DNA of 64,000 nt from Nonomuraea soli (GTDB lineage: Bacteria; Actinomycetota; Actinomycetes; Streptosporangiales; Streptosporangiaceae), in assembly GCF_013761175.1 (NCBI RefSeq), contig NZ_JACDUR010000003.1:535692-599691 (forward strand). The letters are read 5' to 3'. Numbering within the stretch: position 1 is the stretch's first letter; each line of letters starts with the position of its first letter. Of this stretch, positions 8,421 through 16,237 are shown piece after piece. The notes below the pieces were generated by a model. That model was not told the origin of the DNA, made no database searches, and saw nothing but the letters and a program-made list of their open reading frames with translations. The position numbers and the translations under genes are program-made.

Positions 8421-8903
8421 ATGACCGAATCATTCAGCGCCTTGAAGGACGAGTTCCTGACCTTCACCTCGGAGATCATCTGGTGCACCGTGACCACGGT
8501 CGACGGCCAGGGGCGCCCCCGCTCACGCATCCTGCACCCGATCTGGGAAGTGATCGACGAACGCCCCGTGGGCTGGATCTTCACCGCCAACGCCGGCGTC
8601 AAGGGAGCCCACCTGGCCGCCAATCCCCAGGTGGCCTTCTCCTACTGGAGCCCCGAGCAGAACGTCGTCCTCGGCGAGGCGGCCACGTCGTGGGTCGACG
8701 ACGTCGAGACCAAGCGCCACGTGTGGGAGATGTTCACCACGGCCCCGCCGCCGCTCGGCTACGACCTGCGCGAGTTCGGCTTGCCGGGACCCGAGTCCGA
8801 GGGCTTCACGGTGCTGCGCCTCGATCCGTGGCGAGTCCAGGTCCTCGACGCGGCCAGCTTCGCCCGCGGCAACTTCACCCCCCGGACGGCGCTCCTGAAG
8901 TGA
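8421..8903 (+). CDS. Pyridoxamine 5'-phosphate oxidase-like FMN/F420-binding protein
   Basis: A 160-residue split-barrel protein of the pyridoxamine-phosphate oxidase superfamily. Typical elements are the N-terminal EIIWCTVTTVDGQGRPRSRIL strand pair (cut here at the family's TTVDGQGRPRSR core), the GWIFTANAGVKGAHLAANPQ segment and a C-terminal FTVLRLDPWRVQVLD strand. Actinobacterial relatives bind FMN or F420; true vitamin B6 synthesis is unlikely because of its short length and the context. The ATG at 8421 follows the previous gene by 13 nt; a TTG at 8391 would overlap it. Last gene of the gntR operon. Confidence 0.75.
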   Translation: MTESFSALKDEFLTFTSEIIWCTVTTVDGQGRPRSRILHPIWEVIDERPVGWIFTANAGVKGAHLAANPQVAFSYWSPEQNVVLGEAATSWVDDVETKRHVWEMFTTAPPPLGYDLREFGLPGPESEGFTVLRLDPWRVQVLDAASFARGNFTPRTALLK

Positions 8904-9318
8904 CCCCACCCCGGAGACGGTGACGCCCGGCACGGCAAACCTGGGGCTCTCCGCATGCCGGCCGAGACAAGCTGCAGACTGCCCGGCTGCTCCGCCGCGC
9001 CCACCTGCCAGACCGCACGGCCAAGGCAAGGCCGCGGGCTCCCCGACTGCTCCGCCGAGCCGCGCCCGTCCGCACGGCCGAGGCGAAAGCTGCAGGCTCC
9101 CGGCTGCCTCGCCGGTCCCGGCCGCCCGGCTGCCCCGACCGGGACAAAGCTGCAAGGCCGCCCGGCTGCTTCGTCGCGCCCACCTGCCCGGCCGCCCGAC
9201 CGCACGGCCGAGGCAAAACCGCGGGCTCCCCGGCTGCTTCGGCACGGGGAGCTGAGGGTGCGGGAGGACTGTACGCGACGCTCTACGAACTGCACGCCAG
9301 GAACTACCAGACGGAGGA
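8904..9318. other. Gene-free stretch with degenerate ~60-bp tandem repeats
   Basis: No supported gene lies between the oxidoreductase (ends 8903) and the convergent class II aldolase (ends 9319). Most of the stretch is filled by five degenerate repeats described separately. Open frames on both strands are low-complexity Arg/Gly/Ala/Pro translations without ribosome sites, so I reject them as genes. Confidence 0.7.
8957..9250. repeat. Five degenerate tandem repeats, period about 60 bp
   Basis: Recurrent units start with a variant of GCCGAGGCAAAGCTGC at about 8961, 9020, 9078, 9138 and 9208, each followed by a variant of GGCTCCCCGGCTGCTTCG. Spacings are about 60, 58, 60 and 70 bp. Units have diverged by substitutions and small indels and the array is very GC-rich. 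It lies between convergent gene ends. No spacers of the CRISPR kind are present, since the whole unit repeats. Confidence 0.6.
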
Positions 9319-10101
9319 TCAGTCGAACATGTCGGTCTCAGAGCGCACGATCTGGTCGTAGAGCGGCTGGAAGTTGATCCAGCCGACCAGGTCGTTGCCG
9401 ATCTGGCCGTGGGTGAGCTTGGCCTGGTCGTGCTCGATCGACACGGTTGGGCCCGCCGCCTTGGCCAGCAGCTGGGCCTGGCACGAACGCTCCATCGTGA
9501 TGAACCACCAGGCGGCGGCGTCGACGGAGTCGCCCACGGTCAGCAGGCCGTGGTTGCGCAGGATGACGGCCTTGTGCGAGCCCAGCGCGGTGGCGATCCT
9601 GCGGCCCTCCTCGGTCTCCAGCACCACCCCCGTGTAGTCGTCGAAGAGGCCGTGGTCCTCGTAGAAGGCGCAGGCGTCCTGGGTCAGCGGTTCCAGCTGG
9701 GTGCCGAGCGACGACAGCGCCTTGCCGTACACCGAGTGGGAGTGAGCGGCGGCGACCGCGTCGGGGCGGGCCTGGTGCACCATCGAGTGGATGGCGAAGG
9801 CCGCCTGGTTGACGTGGTACTTGCCGTGGACGACCTGGCCCTCATGGTTGACCAGGATCAGGTCGCTGACCCTGATGTGCTTGAAGCTCATGCCGAACGG
9901 GTTGACCCAGAAGTAGTCGCTGTGCTCGGGGTCGCGGGCGGTGATGTGCCCGGCCACGCCCTCCTCGAAGCCGAACCTGCCGAACAGGCGCAGTGCGGCC
10001 ACGAGGCGTTCCTGGCGGTGCCGCCGCTCGTCCTCGACGTTGTCGAACTTCTGCGGGAGGCGGAAGGTCAGCTGGTCGGTGGGGATGGGGTCGAGGTTCA
10101 C
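9319..10101 (-). CDS. Class II aldolase/adducin family protein
   Basis: A 260-residue zinc-dependent aldolase-fold protein. The family core is visible: AALRLFGRFGFEEGVAGHIT, FWVNPFGMSFKHI, the metal-binding AAAHSHSVYGKALSS and VILRNHGLLTVGDSVD with the third His. Such enzymes cleave or epimerise sugar phosphates or act as decarboxylases on hydroxy-acids; the longer fungal-like branch it resembles has no fixed substrate. The GTG at 10101 is preferred over an upstream start at 10170 because GGAGA lies 4 nt before it. Divergent from the PucR-type regulator, with an inverted repeat in between, so probably controlled by it. Confidence 0.85.
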   Translation of the reverse strand: MNLDPIPTDQLTFRLPQKFDNVEDERRHRQERLVAALRLFGRFGFEEGVAGHITARDPEHSDYFWVNPFGMSFKHIRVSDLILVNHEGQVVHGKYHVNQAAFAIHSMVHQARPDAVAAAHSHSVYGKALSSLGTQLEPLTQDACAFYEDHGLFDDYTGVVLETEEGRRIATALGSHKAVILRNHGLLTVGDSVDAAAWWFITMERSCQAQLLAKAAGPTVSIEHDQAKLTHGQIGNDLVGWINFQPLYDQIVRSETDMFD

Positions 10102-10194
10102 GTCGTCTCCGCATCGAGCGAGGGCCGGGGTTCCAGAATCTCGCTCGGTGCCGGGGGTCACAACGGGCACAGGTCGTGAATCTGGCCGCCGGGA

Positions 10195-10210
10195 TTGTGC
10201 GGTGGCACAA
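10195..10210. promoter_or_regulatory. Inverted repeat TTGTGC-N4-GCACAA
   Basis: Perfect 6-bp arms at 10195-10200 and 10205-10210 in the divergent region between class II aldolase and the PucR-type gene, touching the likely regulator start codon. Position suggests autoregulation. No protein assignment is possible from sequence alone. Confidence 0.4.
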
Positions 10211-11532
10211 TGCGCGGCGTGAACGGACCAGGACCTGCGGCGTTGACCGCCCGGCTACTTGCCCGAGTCGACGAGCTGGCGATCCTGCTGGCCCGCCGGG
10301 TGCGGGCGGCGGAGATCGAGCTGGCGGTTGTGCCGGAAGACGACGTCGCCTCGGTCTGCGCCGAGCAGTTGCGGGTGTCGCTCGCCCATCTCGGCGGCGG
10401 GTCGGCGTCGCCGGCCGACGTCGCCAAGGCCAACGCGCGCAGGCGGGCGCTGCGCGGCATCCCGCTGGCGGCGCTGCTGCACAGTTACCGGATCGGCACG
10501 CAGTTCCTGTGGGAGCGCATCGCCGCCGAGACCACGCCCGCCGAGCATGCCGTGCTCATCGAGAGCGCCGGGGAGTTGTGGCTCGGCCTCGACCTGCTGT
10601 CGGAGACGATCCGCGAGGCGTACCGGGAGGTGGAGGCGGAGCGTGAGCTGCGGGACAGGCTCGATCGTGACCGCCTGTTCGACGCGCTCCTCGGCACCGA
10701 CCCCGCGCGGATCCGGGAGGCGGCCGACGCGCTGGGGCTGCCCCAGCGCGGGCGTTTCCACGTCATCGCCGCCGACGCCACCGCCGACCTGCCGGCCACG
10801 GCGGTGCAGCGTCACCTTCCCGCTGAGCGGCTGGCGGTCATTGCCATGCCGGCCGCCCTCGCGCCAGGCCTCGCCCCCGACGACACGCCCAGCGGCCCAT
10901 CCACCAGACCGCTCGGTGGCCCGGTCATCGGCGCGCTCGGCGGCCCGTCCAATGGCCCGCTCAGCGGCGCGCTCGGCGGCCCGTCCAAGGGCCCGCTCGG
11001 TAGGCCGCCCAAAGGCTCACCCAGCGGCCCGTCCACCAGCCCGCTCGGTGGCCCGTCCAATGGCCCACTCCCCTCTTTCCCGCTTCTCGCGGGTGGGCGT
11101 TTCGGGGTCAGTCCCGTCTACCACCAGCTCTCCCAGACCGCCGCGGCCCTGCGCCTGGCCCGGCTGGCGCTCGCGGCCGTGCCGTACGGCGCCGAGGCCG
11201 TCTGCCATTACGGCGACCGCCCGATCGCCACGCTGATCGCCGGCAGCCCGGAGACCGCGGACGACCTGGCCCGCCGGATCCTCGGCCCCCTGCTCGACCT
11301 CCCTCGCGACGAGCGGGACACGCTCATGTCCACCGCCCGCGCCTGGTTCGACGCCGCCGGTTCGACGCCGGCCGCGGCGACCGCGCTGTTCTGCCATCGC
11401 AACACGGTCCGCTACCGGCTCGGCAAGCTGCACGAGCTCACCGGCCGCTCGGTCGACCACCCGGTGGAGGCGGCCGAGCTGCTCCTGGCCCTGGAGACAA
11501 TCACGTTGCTGGAATACCCCAAGGGGGTATAG
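10210..11532 (+). CDS. PucR/CdaR-type transcriptional regulator with low-complexity insertion
   Basis: A 440-residue regulator. The N-terminal half is helical (LLARVDELAILLARRVRAAE, NARRRALRGIPLAALLHSYR) like the RsbR-type N-domain of PucR-like actinobacterial regulators. The C-terminus has the PucR helix-turn-helix, AAATALFCHRNTVRYRLGKL, which binds DNA. Between them, about residues 228-288, is an insertion built from imperfect GPSNGPLGG-like units. Start candidates are TTG 10195, ATG 10210 and GTG 10219; none has a strong ribosome site, and 10210 is taken. Likely senses a small molecule and controls the divergent class II aldolase (inference). Its stop codon lies within the promoter of the next gene. 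Confidence 0.8.
   Translation: MRGVNGPGPAALTARLLARVDELAILLARRVRAAEIELAVVPEDDVASVCAEQLRVSLAHLGGGSASPADVAKANARRRALRGIPLAALLHSYRIGTQFLWERIAAETTPAEHAVLIESAGELWLGLDLLSETIREAYREVEAERELRDRLDRDRLFDALLGTDPARIREAADALGLPQRGRFHVIAADATADLPATAVQRHLPAERLAVIAMPAALAPGLAPDDTPSGPSTRPLGGPVIGALGGPSNGPLSGALGGPSKGPLGRPPKGSPSGPSTSPLGGPSNGPLPSFPLLAGGRFGVSPVYHQLSQTAAALRLARLALAAVPYGAEAVCHYGDRPIATLIAGSPETADDLARRILGPLLDLPRDERDTLMSTARAWFDAAGSTPAAATALFCHRNTVRYRLGKLHELTGRSVDHPVEAAELLLALETITLLEYPKGV
10891..11073 (+). repeat. In-frame Gly-Pro-Ser-Leu tandem repeats inside the PucR-type gene
   Basis: DNA units close to GGCCCGTCCAATGGCCCGCT recur several times with spacings of about 30 bp, giving protein units such as GGPSNGPLSGA, GGPSKGPLGR and GGPSTSPLGG. 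The array is wholly in frame and separates the sensory and DNA-binding halves as a probable flexible linker. Copy number is likely to vary between strains (inference). Confidence 0.65.
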
Positions 11533-11533
11533 C
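11506..11533 (+). promoter_or_regulatory. Promoter with ATACCCC-AAG-GGGGTAT palindrome, CsoR-like
   Basis: TTGCTG (11506-11511), 16-nt spacer and TATAGC (11528-11533) form a possible promoter for the carboxymuconolactone-decarboxylase-like gene. The spacer holds the inverted repeat ATACCCC (11514-11520) / GGGGTAT (11524-11530). G-tract inverted repeats of this kind resemble operators of CsoR/RcnR-family repressors, but no csoR-like gene is in the window, so the assignment is tentative. Confidence 0.4.
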
Positions 11534-11558
11534 GTTGCGGGCAATCGAGGAGGACACG

Positions 11559-12086
11559 ATGAGACGCCTTCAACCACTCGACCCCCAGCAGGCCCCCGAC
11601 CAGAAGTCCCGCGAGATCCTCGGCGACATCGTCGCCAGGGGCGGCAGCGTGGGCGACATGGTGGCCACGATGGCCCACTCGCCCGCCCTGCTCCAGGGCT
11701 ACCTGGAGTTCTCCCGCGCGATCAAACGCGTGAAGATCCCCCGCCCGCTGAGCGAGAAGATCTCCCTGGCGCTCCAGGAGTGGATCGGCTGCTCGATGTG
11801 CCTGTCGGCGCACACCAGGGCCGCGCGGGGGGCGGGCCTCAGCGAGGCCGACATCGAGCTGGCCCGCCAGGGCACCTCCACCGACGCGCGCGAGGCCGCC
11901 CTGATCGGCGTGGCCGTCCGCGTGCTGGCCGAGCCCTCGTCCCTCACCGACGAGGACGTGGCCGAGCTGCGTGCCCACGGGTGGAGCGACCGGGTGATCG
12001 CCGAACTCGTCGGCCTCGTGTCGCTGAACCTGCTGACCGGCGCCTTCAACCTGCTGATCGGCTTGGAGCCCGAGCCGGCGGACTGA
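11559..12086 (+). CDS. Carboxymuconolactone decarboxylase / AhpD-like protein
   Basis: A 175-residue all-helical protein of the AhpD-like superfamily. The redox motif is intact: EWIGCSMCLSAHTRA gives Cys-x2-Cys-x3-His, the arrangement used by AhpD-type alkylhydroperoxidases as a thiol relay. The remainder shows the usual helices, including LIGVAVRVLAEPSSLTDEDV and VIAELVGLVSLNLLTGAFN. The start at 11559 is set by GAGGAGGA 5 nt upstream. It has its own palindrome-bearing promoter, so although adjacent to the PucR-type gene it is likely expressed separately, perhaps under oxidative or metal stress (inference). Confidence 0.82.
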   Translation: MRRLQPLDPQQAPDQKSREILGDIVARGGSVGDMVATMAHSPALLQGYLEFSRAIKRVKIPRPLSEKISLALQEWIGCSMCLSAHTRAARGAGLSEADIELARQGTSTDAREAALIGVAVRVLAEPSSLTDEDVAELRAHGWSDRVIAELVGLVSLNLLTGAFNLLIGLEPEPAD

Positions 12087-12176
12087 CCTGGGGGCCGCGG
12101 GGCAAGGGCGCACACCCACGGTCGGGCGCCGAGTGTCGAAAAGTCGCGCCATATCACTGTCAGTCAATGCCAACCT

Positions 12177-13214
12177 TTGCACGGAAAAGCGCGTCTCACC
12201 CGCATGGGACTGTTGTTCTCCGGCACTGCCGCGACCGTCGCCCTGCTGCTCACGGCGGCACCGGCCCTTCAGTGGAAGGTCGTCCACCACGACCGGCACG
12301 CCTCCTACGACGCGGTGACCGTGACGCCGGGCGGAGCGGTCTGGGTCGCCGGGACCAGGAGCGGCAAGCCCGTCCTGCTGAAGAACCTCAAGCGGGTCAC
12401 CGGACCGGGCTTCCGCGTGAAGCGTCTGGCCTCGGCCTCCGACACCCGGGTCTGGGCCTTCGGCACGACGCGATACGCCCGGTGGGACGGCAAGCGCTGG
12501 CAGGTCAAGCCTTGGCCGTACGGCCGGGTGGACCGGGCCCAGTCCATCGGCAGGAACCTGTGGGTCATCGAGGACTCGACCACCTTCTCCGGCAGGGCCG
12601 GCTGGAAGGCGCGGTCCACGGTGCGACGCCTGGACGGCTCGGTCTGGCGCAAGGTTCCCACGCCCATCGCGATCAAGGGCCTCGACGGCAAGTGGGCGGC
12701 GGGATCGGTCCATGGCACCGCGGCGATGGCCCGCTGGTCCGGCACGACCTGGCGCGCGGTCCCCATCCCCGCGGTCCCGTCCTCGCACGCCGGCCAGATC
12801 TCGGAGCTGACGGATGTCGCCATGGACGGCGAGACCGGACGGATCATGGCCGTCGGCTGGACCGCCTGGCCGTGCGGCACGATCAAGCCCGCCTACTGCG
12901 GCGAGACCCTGCTGCTGTCCGGCTATCCGGGTGACTGGACCTTCGAGGTGCGCAAGGAGCCCGGCATCCAGCCGCGCGCCCAGGCCGAGCCCGACGGCCG
13001 GGGCGGAGCCTGGATCGTCTACGACGCCAAGGGCGCGGGCAGCCGCTTCCTGCACATCCTCCCGGACGGTGTCGAGGCGGGCGGGTTCCCGGCGGCTCCG
13101 AGCAGGAGCGCGACCGTCCGCGACCTGGCCGTCAAGCTGGGCAGCGGTTCGGTCTGGGCGGTCGGCGGCACGCCGTCCCGTCGCGACGGCTCCGTCTGGG
13201 CCTTCCGCCCCTGA
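12177..13214 (+). CDS. Secreted beta-propeller-like protein of unknown function
   Basis: A 345-residue protein with a signal peptide: basic MHGKARLTR followed by a hydrophobic core (LLFSGTAATVALLLTAAPA). The mature part repeats short strand motifs such as GGAVWVAGTR, TRVWAFGTTRYARWDGKRW, GTTWRAVPIP and GSGSVWAVGG, with regularly spaced Trp residues, which suggests a beta-propeller. No catalytic motif is evident. The start is uncertain: TTG at 12177 supplies the basic n-region, ATG at 12204 gives a shorter form; neither has a strong ribosome site. It stands alone between the AhpD-like gene and a convergent lacI-type gene. Confidence 0.7.
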   Translation: MHGKARLTRMGLLFSGTAATVALLLTAAPALQWKVVHHDRHASYDAVTVTPGGAVWVAGTRSGKPVLLKNLKRVTGPGFRVKRLASASDTRVWAFGTTRYARWDGKRWQVKPWPYGRVDRAQSIGRNLWVIEDSTTFSGRAGWKARSTVRRLDGSVWRKVPTPIAIKGLDGKWAAGSVHGTAAMARWSGTTWRAVPIPAVPSSHAGQISELTDVAMDGETGRIMAVGWTAWPCGTIKPAYCGETLLLSGYPGDWTFEVRKEPGIQPRAQAEPDGRGGAWIVYDAKGAGSRFLHILPDGVEAGGFPAAPSRSATVRDLAVKLGSGSVWAVGGTPSRRDGSVWAFRP

Positions 13215-13244
13215 CGCGTGGGCCGGTTCGCGCTACGGCGAAGG

Positions 13245-14261
13245 CTAGGCGGTGGCCCTGACGACGAGTTCGGGCGCGAGGGTGATGCGGACCGGCGTGC
13301 GGTCGGGTGTCTCGATGACGAGCCTGAGCAGGTCGGCGGCGTTCCTGCCCGACTCGATCAAGGGCTGGCGGACGGTGGTGAGGTCGAGGCTGTCGGCCAG
13401 GAGGCCGTCGTCGAACCCGGCGATCGCGAGTTGCCCCGGAACGCTCAGCCCTGCCCGGCGCGCGCTGATGAGCAGGGCGGCGGCGAAGCCGTCGTGGTGT
13501 GCCACCAGCGCGGTGGTCTCGGGCGCGGCCTCCAGCAACGCGGGAAGGGCCGATTTCGCGGCGGCGGGGTCTCGGTCGGCCAGCTGGAACAACTCCAGGT
13601 GGTAGCCCGCCTCGGCTCCGCCCGCGTCCTGGAGCGCGCGGCGGATGCCGTCGAGGCGGAGCGAGCCTGCTGAGTCGTAGGCGGTCGCCACGTAGGGTTC
13701 CAGCACGTAGCCCAGGCGGCGGTGCCCGCTTCGCAGGAGGTGACCGGCCAGCAGATGCCCGGCGGGCTCGTTGTCGAAGTCGACGCTGGAGAAGCGCGGG
13801 TGCGCGACGTCGACCAGGACGGTGGGCGGGCCCCAGTCGGCCAGCCAGGTGGCGCGTTCCTCCGAGACCGGCAGGCCCATGATGATCATGCCGTCGACGT
13901 CTCCGCGCACGGGCAGCACGTCGAGGAGCGGCTCCTCGATCACGGTCGCGGACGGGGTGTCGTGGACGACGACCTCGAACTCCGAGCTCGTCAGCGCCGA
14001 CAGGATGCCGCACAACCGGGTGCGGTAGGACTCGTAGCTGGTGAACGGCGCGATGACCGCGATCTTGCCGACGCGTTCCCTGGCCCGCTCGGAGGCGGTG
14101 GCGCGGGGACGGTATCCGAGCTGGCCCGCGGCCTCCACCACTCGCGCTCGCGTGCCCGCCTTGACCCGGTCGGGATGGTTCATCACCAGCGACACCGTCG
14201 AGATGCTGACACCCGCGCGCTGGGCGACGTCGTAGATCGTCACTTCGCCTCGGCCGCCCAC
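13245..14261 (-). CDS. LacI-family transcriptional regulator
   Basis: A 338-residue repressor. The N-terminal helix-turn-helix is canonical (VTIYDVAQRAGVSISTVS, then the hinge-helix region before RVGKIAVIAPF), followed by the periplasmic-binding-protein-like sensor domain (DVDGMIIMGLPV, SSVDFDNEPAGHLLAGHLL, AIAGFDDGLLADSLDLTTVRQ). GTG at 14261 has AGGG upstream; GTG at 14243 is an alternative with a shorter N-terminus. It is divergent from two esterase genes and a transporter, and a strong inverted repeat lies over their promoter, so it most likely represses them until an ester or glycoside-derived effector is present (inference). Confidence 0.9.
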   Translation of the reverse strand: MGGRGEVTIYDVAQRAGVSISTVSLVMNHPDRVKAGTRARVVEAAGQLGYRPRATASERARERVGKIAVIAPFTSYESYRTRLCGILSALTSSEFEVVVHDTPSATVIEEPLLDVLPVRGDVDGMIIMGLPVSEERATWLADWGPPTVLVDVAHPRFSSVDFDNEPAGHLLAGHLLRSGHRRLGYVLEPYVATAYDSAGSLRLDGIRRALQDAGGAEAGYHLELFQLADRDPAAAKSALPALLEAAPETTALVAHHDGFAAALLISARRAGLSVPGQLAIAGFDDGLLADSLDLTTVRQPLIESGRNAADLLRLVIETPDRTPVRITLAPELVVRATA

Positions 14262-14278
14262 ATTGTCACCCTAGCGCA

Positions 14279-14324
14279 TTGACCTGGTCGGCTCCGGTTC
14301 ATAAAGTGCTTTATCGAAGCACTT
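14279..14324 (+). promoter_or_regulatory. Esterase operon promoter with LacI-type operator
   Basis: TTGACC (14279-14284), a 17-nt spacer and TAAAGT (14302-14307) form a good promoter. Overlapping the -10 is AAGTGCTT (14304-14311) - TATCG - AAGCACTT (14317-14324), a perfect 8-bp inverted repeat. Its place between the divergent lacI-type gene and the esterase gene makes it the probable repressor site. Confidence 0.65.
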
Positions 14325-14339
14325 CGAAAGGAGTCGGAT

Positions 14340-15287
14340 GTGACGAGAGCCGATGTGGCCCTCGCGGCGGGTTGCGAGCCCGCCGTCGTCGAATGGGTGC
14401 GTGACGCGGAAGGGATCGCGGCCACCCTGCCCGACCTGGCCTCCCCTGACACACGGCTGTGGCGCAAGGCCGCCATCGTCCTGTCCGACGAGCTCGCCAG
14501 GAGATACACCCTCCCCGCGCCCGAGGACTGCCGGGTGACGGAGTACCTCGTGCCCACCAGGGACGGGGAGGTCACCGTCCTGCGCTACCAGGCGCCGGGC
14601 ACGTCCGGCCCGCGCCCCGCGCGGCTCAGCCTCCACGGCGGCGGCTTCATCCTGGGCAGCGTGCGGGAGGAGGTCAACCACCGCATGTTGTCCGCCATGA
14701 CCGTGGAGGGCGGCTGGGACCACTTCGACGTCGACTACCGTCTGGCGCCGGATCATCCCTTCCCGGCCGCCCTCCACGACAGCCTCGACGTCCTGACCTG
14801 GCTGATCGGCAACGCCGCCGACCTGGACGTCGACCCGCGGCGGGTCGGGGTCGTCGGCACCTCGGCGGGCGGCAACCTGGCCGCGATGGTCGCGATCCAC
14901 GCCCGTGACGTGCTGCACCATCAGATCCTCAACGTCCCGATGACCACCATGGACCTGGAGGACGACGCGTCCTACCAGACCTATGCCGCGCTGGAGGGCT
15001 CTCTTGACCTCGCGGCCCTGCGCGGGCTGTACCAAGGGCCGGAGGAGACGGCCATGCCGATGTCGGCCGACCTGACCGGCCTGCCTCCCGCGCTGGTGAT
15101 CACCGCGGAGGCCGACCCGCTGCGCGACTCCGGCGAGGCCTATGCCGTACGGCTCGGCGAGGCGGGAGTGGACGTCACCCACTGGCGTGCGCCCGGCCAG
15201 GCGCACGGCTCCTGCTCCCTCACCAGAACCTCAGCCATCGCCAGGGAGTGGCAGTCCCGCCTCGCCCTGTACACCGGAAGGAACTGA
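14340..15287 (+). CDS. Alpha/beta hydrolase, hormone-sensitive-lipase-like esterase
   Basis: A 315-residue esterase of the HSL/BD-FAE type. The oxyanion motif is SLHGGGFILGS, the nucleophile elbow is VVGTSAGGNLAA (catalytic Ser), the acid is in ITAEADPLRDSGEAY, and the His is in WRAPGQAHGSCS. GTG at 14340 follows AAAGGAG by 8 nt. First gene of a three-gene operon with another esterase and an MFS transporter under the operator at 14304-14324. It should hydrolyse small acyl esters in the cytoplasm (no signal peptide). The natural substrate is not evident. Confidence 0.85.
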   Translation: MTRADVALAAGCEPAVVEWVRDAEGIAATLPDLASPDTRLWRKAAIVLSDELARRYTLPAPEDCRVTEYLVPTRDGEVTVLRYQAPGTSGPRPARLSLHGGGFILGSVREEVNHRMLSAMTVEGGWDHFDVDYRLAPDHPFPAALHDSLDVLTWLIGNAADLDVDPRRVGVVGTSAGGNLAAMVAIHARDVLHHQILNVPMTTMDLEDDASYQTYAALEGSLDLAALRGLYQGPEETAMPMSADLTGLPPALVITAEADPLRDSGEAYAVRLGEAGVDVTHWRAPGQAHGSCSLTRTSAIAREWQSRLALYTGRN

Positions 15288-15289
15288 CC

Positions 15290-16219
15290 ATGGCCATCGA
15301 CCCCGCGCTGATCGCCGCCGTCGCCGAACTCGGCGTCGCCCCGCCCGAGCCCTCCCAGGAACCCGCGGAGTACCGCGAGCGGGCGCTCGCCTACGAGCAG
15401 GCGATCTACCCGGCGCTCGGGCTGCCCGCCCCCGAGGTGCCGACCCGCGAATACACCGTCGACGGTGAGCTGCCGGTCAAGGTCCGCCTGTTCTACCCGC
15501 GCGAGGCGCAGGGCCGCCTGCCGGTCAGCATGTTCCTGTTCGGCGGCGCCTGGCGGCAGAGCGGCCTGCACCACCCGTACCCCGCCGCGCTCTGCGCGCT
15601 GCGCGCCGAGCGGGCCAACGTCGTCATCGCCGCCGTCGACTACGCGCTGGCTCCCGAGAACCGTTTCCCCGCCGCGCTGGAGCAGGCCTACCGGGTGCTG
15701 GAATGGCTGGTCGCGGAGGCGGACACGCTGGGCGTCGACCCCGAGCGCATCGCGTTGTCCGGGCAGTCGTCGGGAGCGAACCTGACCGCCGCCCTCACCC
15801 ACGTCAACCGCGACCGCGCCAACCACCCCGTCGCCCTGCAGATCCTCGAGGTGCCCGCGCTCGACCTCACCGGCGGCCACCTGGACTTCTCGGCGGGACC
15901 CGGCTCGCTTGAGGACTTCAAGCTGGTCGTCGACACCTACCTGCCGCCGGGCGTCGCGCCGAAGGACCCCTACGTCTCCCCGCTGCTGGCTACCTCCTTC
16001 GAAGGGCTGCCGCCCGCTCTCGTGATCACCGCCGAGCACGACGTGCTGCGCGGCGACGGCGAGGCCTACGTCACCGCGCTCGCCGCCGCGGGCGTCCCCG
16101 CCGCCGGGATCCGGATGGTCGGCCAGACGCACGAGAGCGGCATGTTCGAGCAGGTGCTGCTGACCGCCCGCATCGGCCAGGCGATCGTCACCGACGCCCT
16201 CCGCGGCCTGCACGACTGA
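15290..16219 (+). CDS. Alpha/beta hydrolase, HSL-like, with modified oxyanion motif
   Basis: A 309-residue esterase paralogous to the upstream gene. The nucleophile elbow is ALSGQSSGANLTAAL, the acid lies in VITAEHDVLRGDGEAY and the His in MVGQTHESGMF. The oxyanion-hole motif reads MFLFGGAWRQSG, so the usual HGGG is FGGA; activity may be altered. ATG at 15290 has GGAAGGA upstream and lies 2 nt after the previous stop. The pair of esterases with a shared promoter suggests stepwise hydrolysis of one imported compound (inference). Confidence 0.8.
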   Translation: MAIDPALIAAVAELGVAPPEPSQEPAEYRERALAYEQAIYPALGLPAPEVPTREYTVDGELPVKVRLFYPREAQGRLPVSMFLFGGAWRQSGLHHPYPAALCALRAERANVVIAAVDYALAPENRFPAALEQAYRVLEWLVAEADTLGVDPERIALSGQSSGANLTAALTHVNRDRANHPVALQILEVPALDLTGGHLDFSAGPGSLEDFKLVVDTYLPPGVAPKDPYVSPLLATSFEGLPPALVITAEHDVLRGDGEAYVTALAAAGVPAAGIRMVGQTHESGMFEQVLLTARIGQAIVTDALRGLHD

Positions 16220-16237
16220 CCGGAGGAACCCCCCACC

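Noticed and set aside
8957..9250. Possible CRISPR array
   Set aside because: The repeated units have no conserved repeat separated by unique spacers; the whole ~60-bp unit recurs with divergence.
12133..12318. Short frame before the secreted beta-propeller-like gene
   Set aside because: Overlaps the better supported gene in another frame and has no domain or ribosome site.
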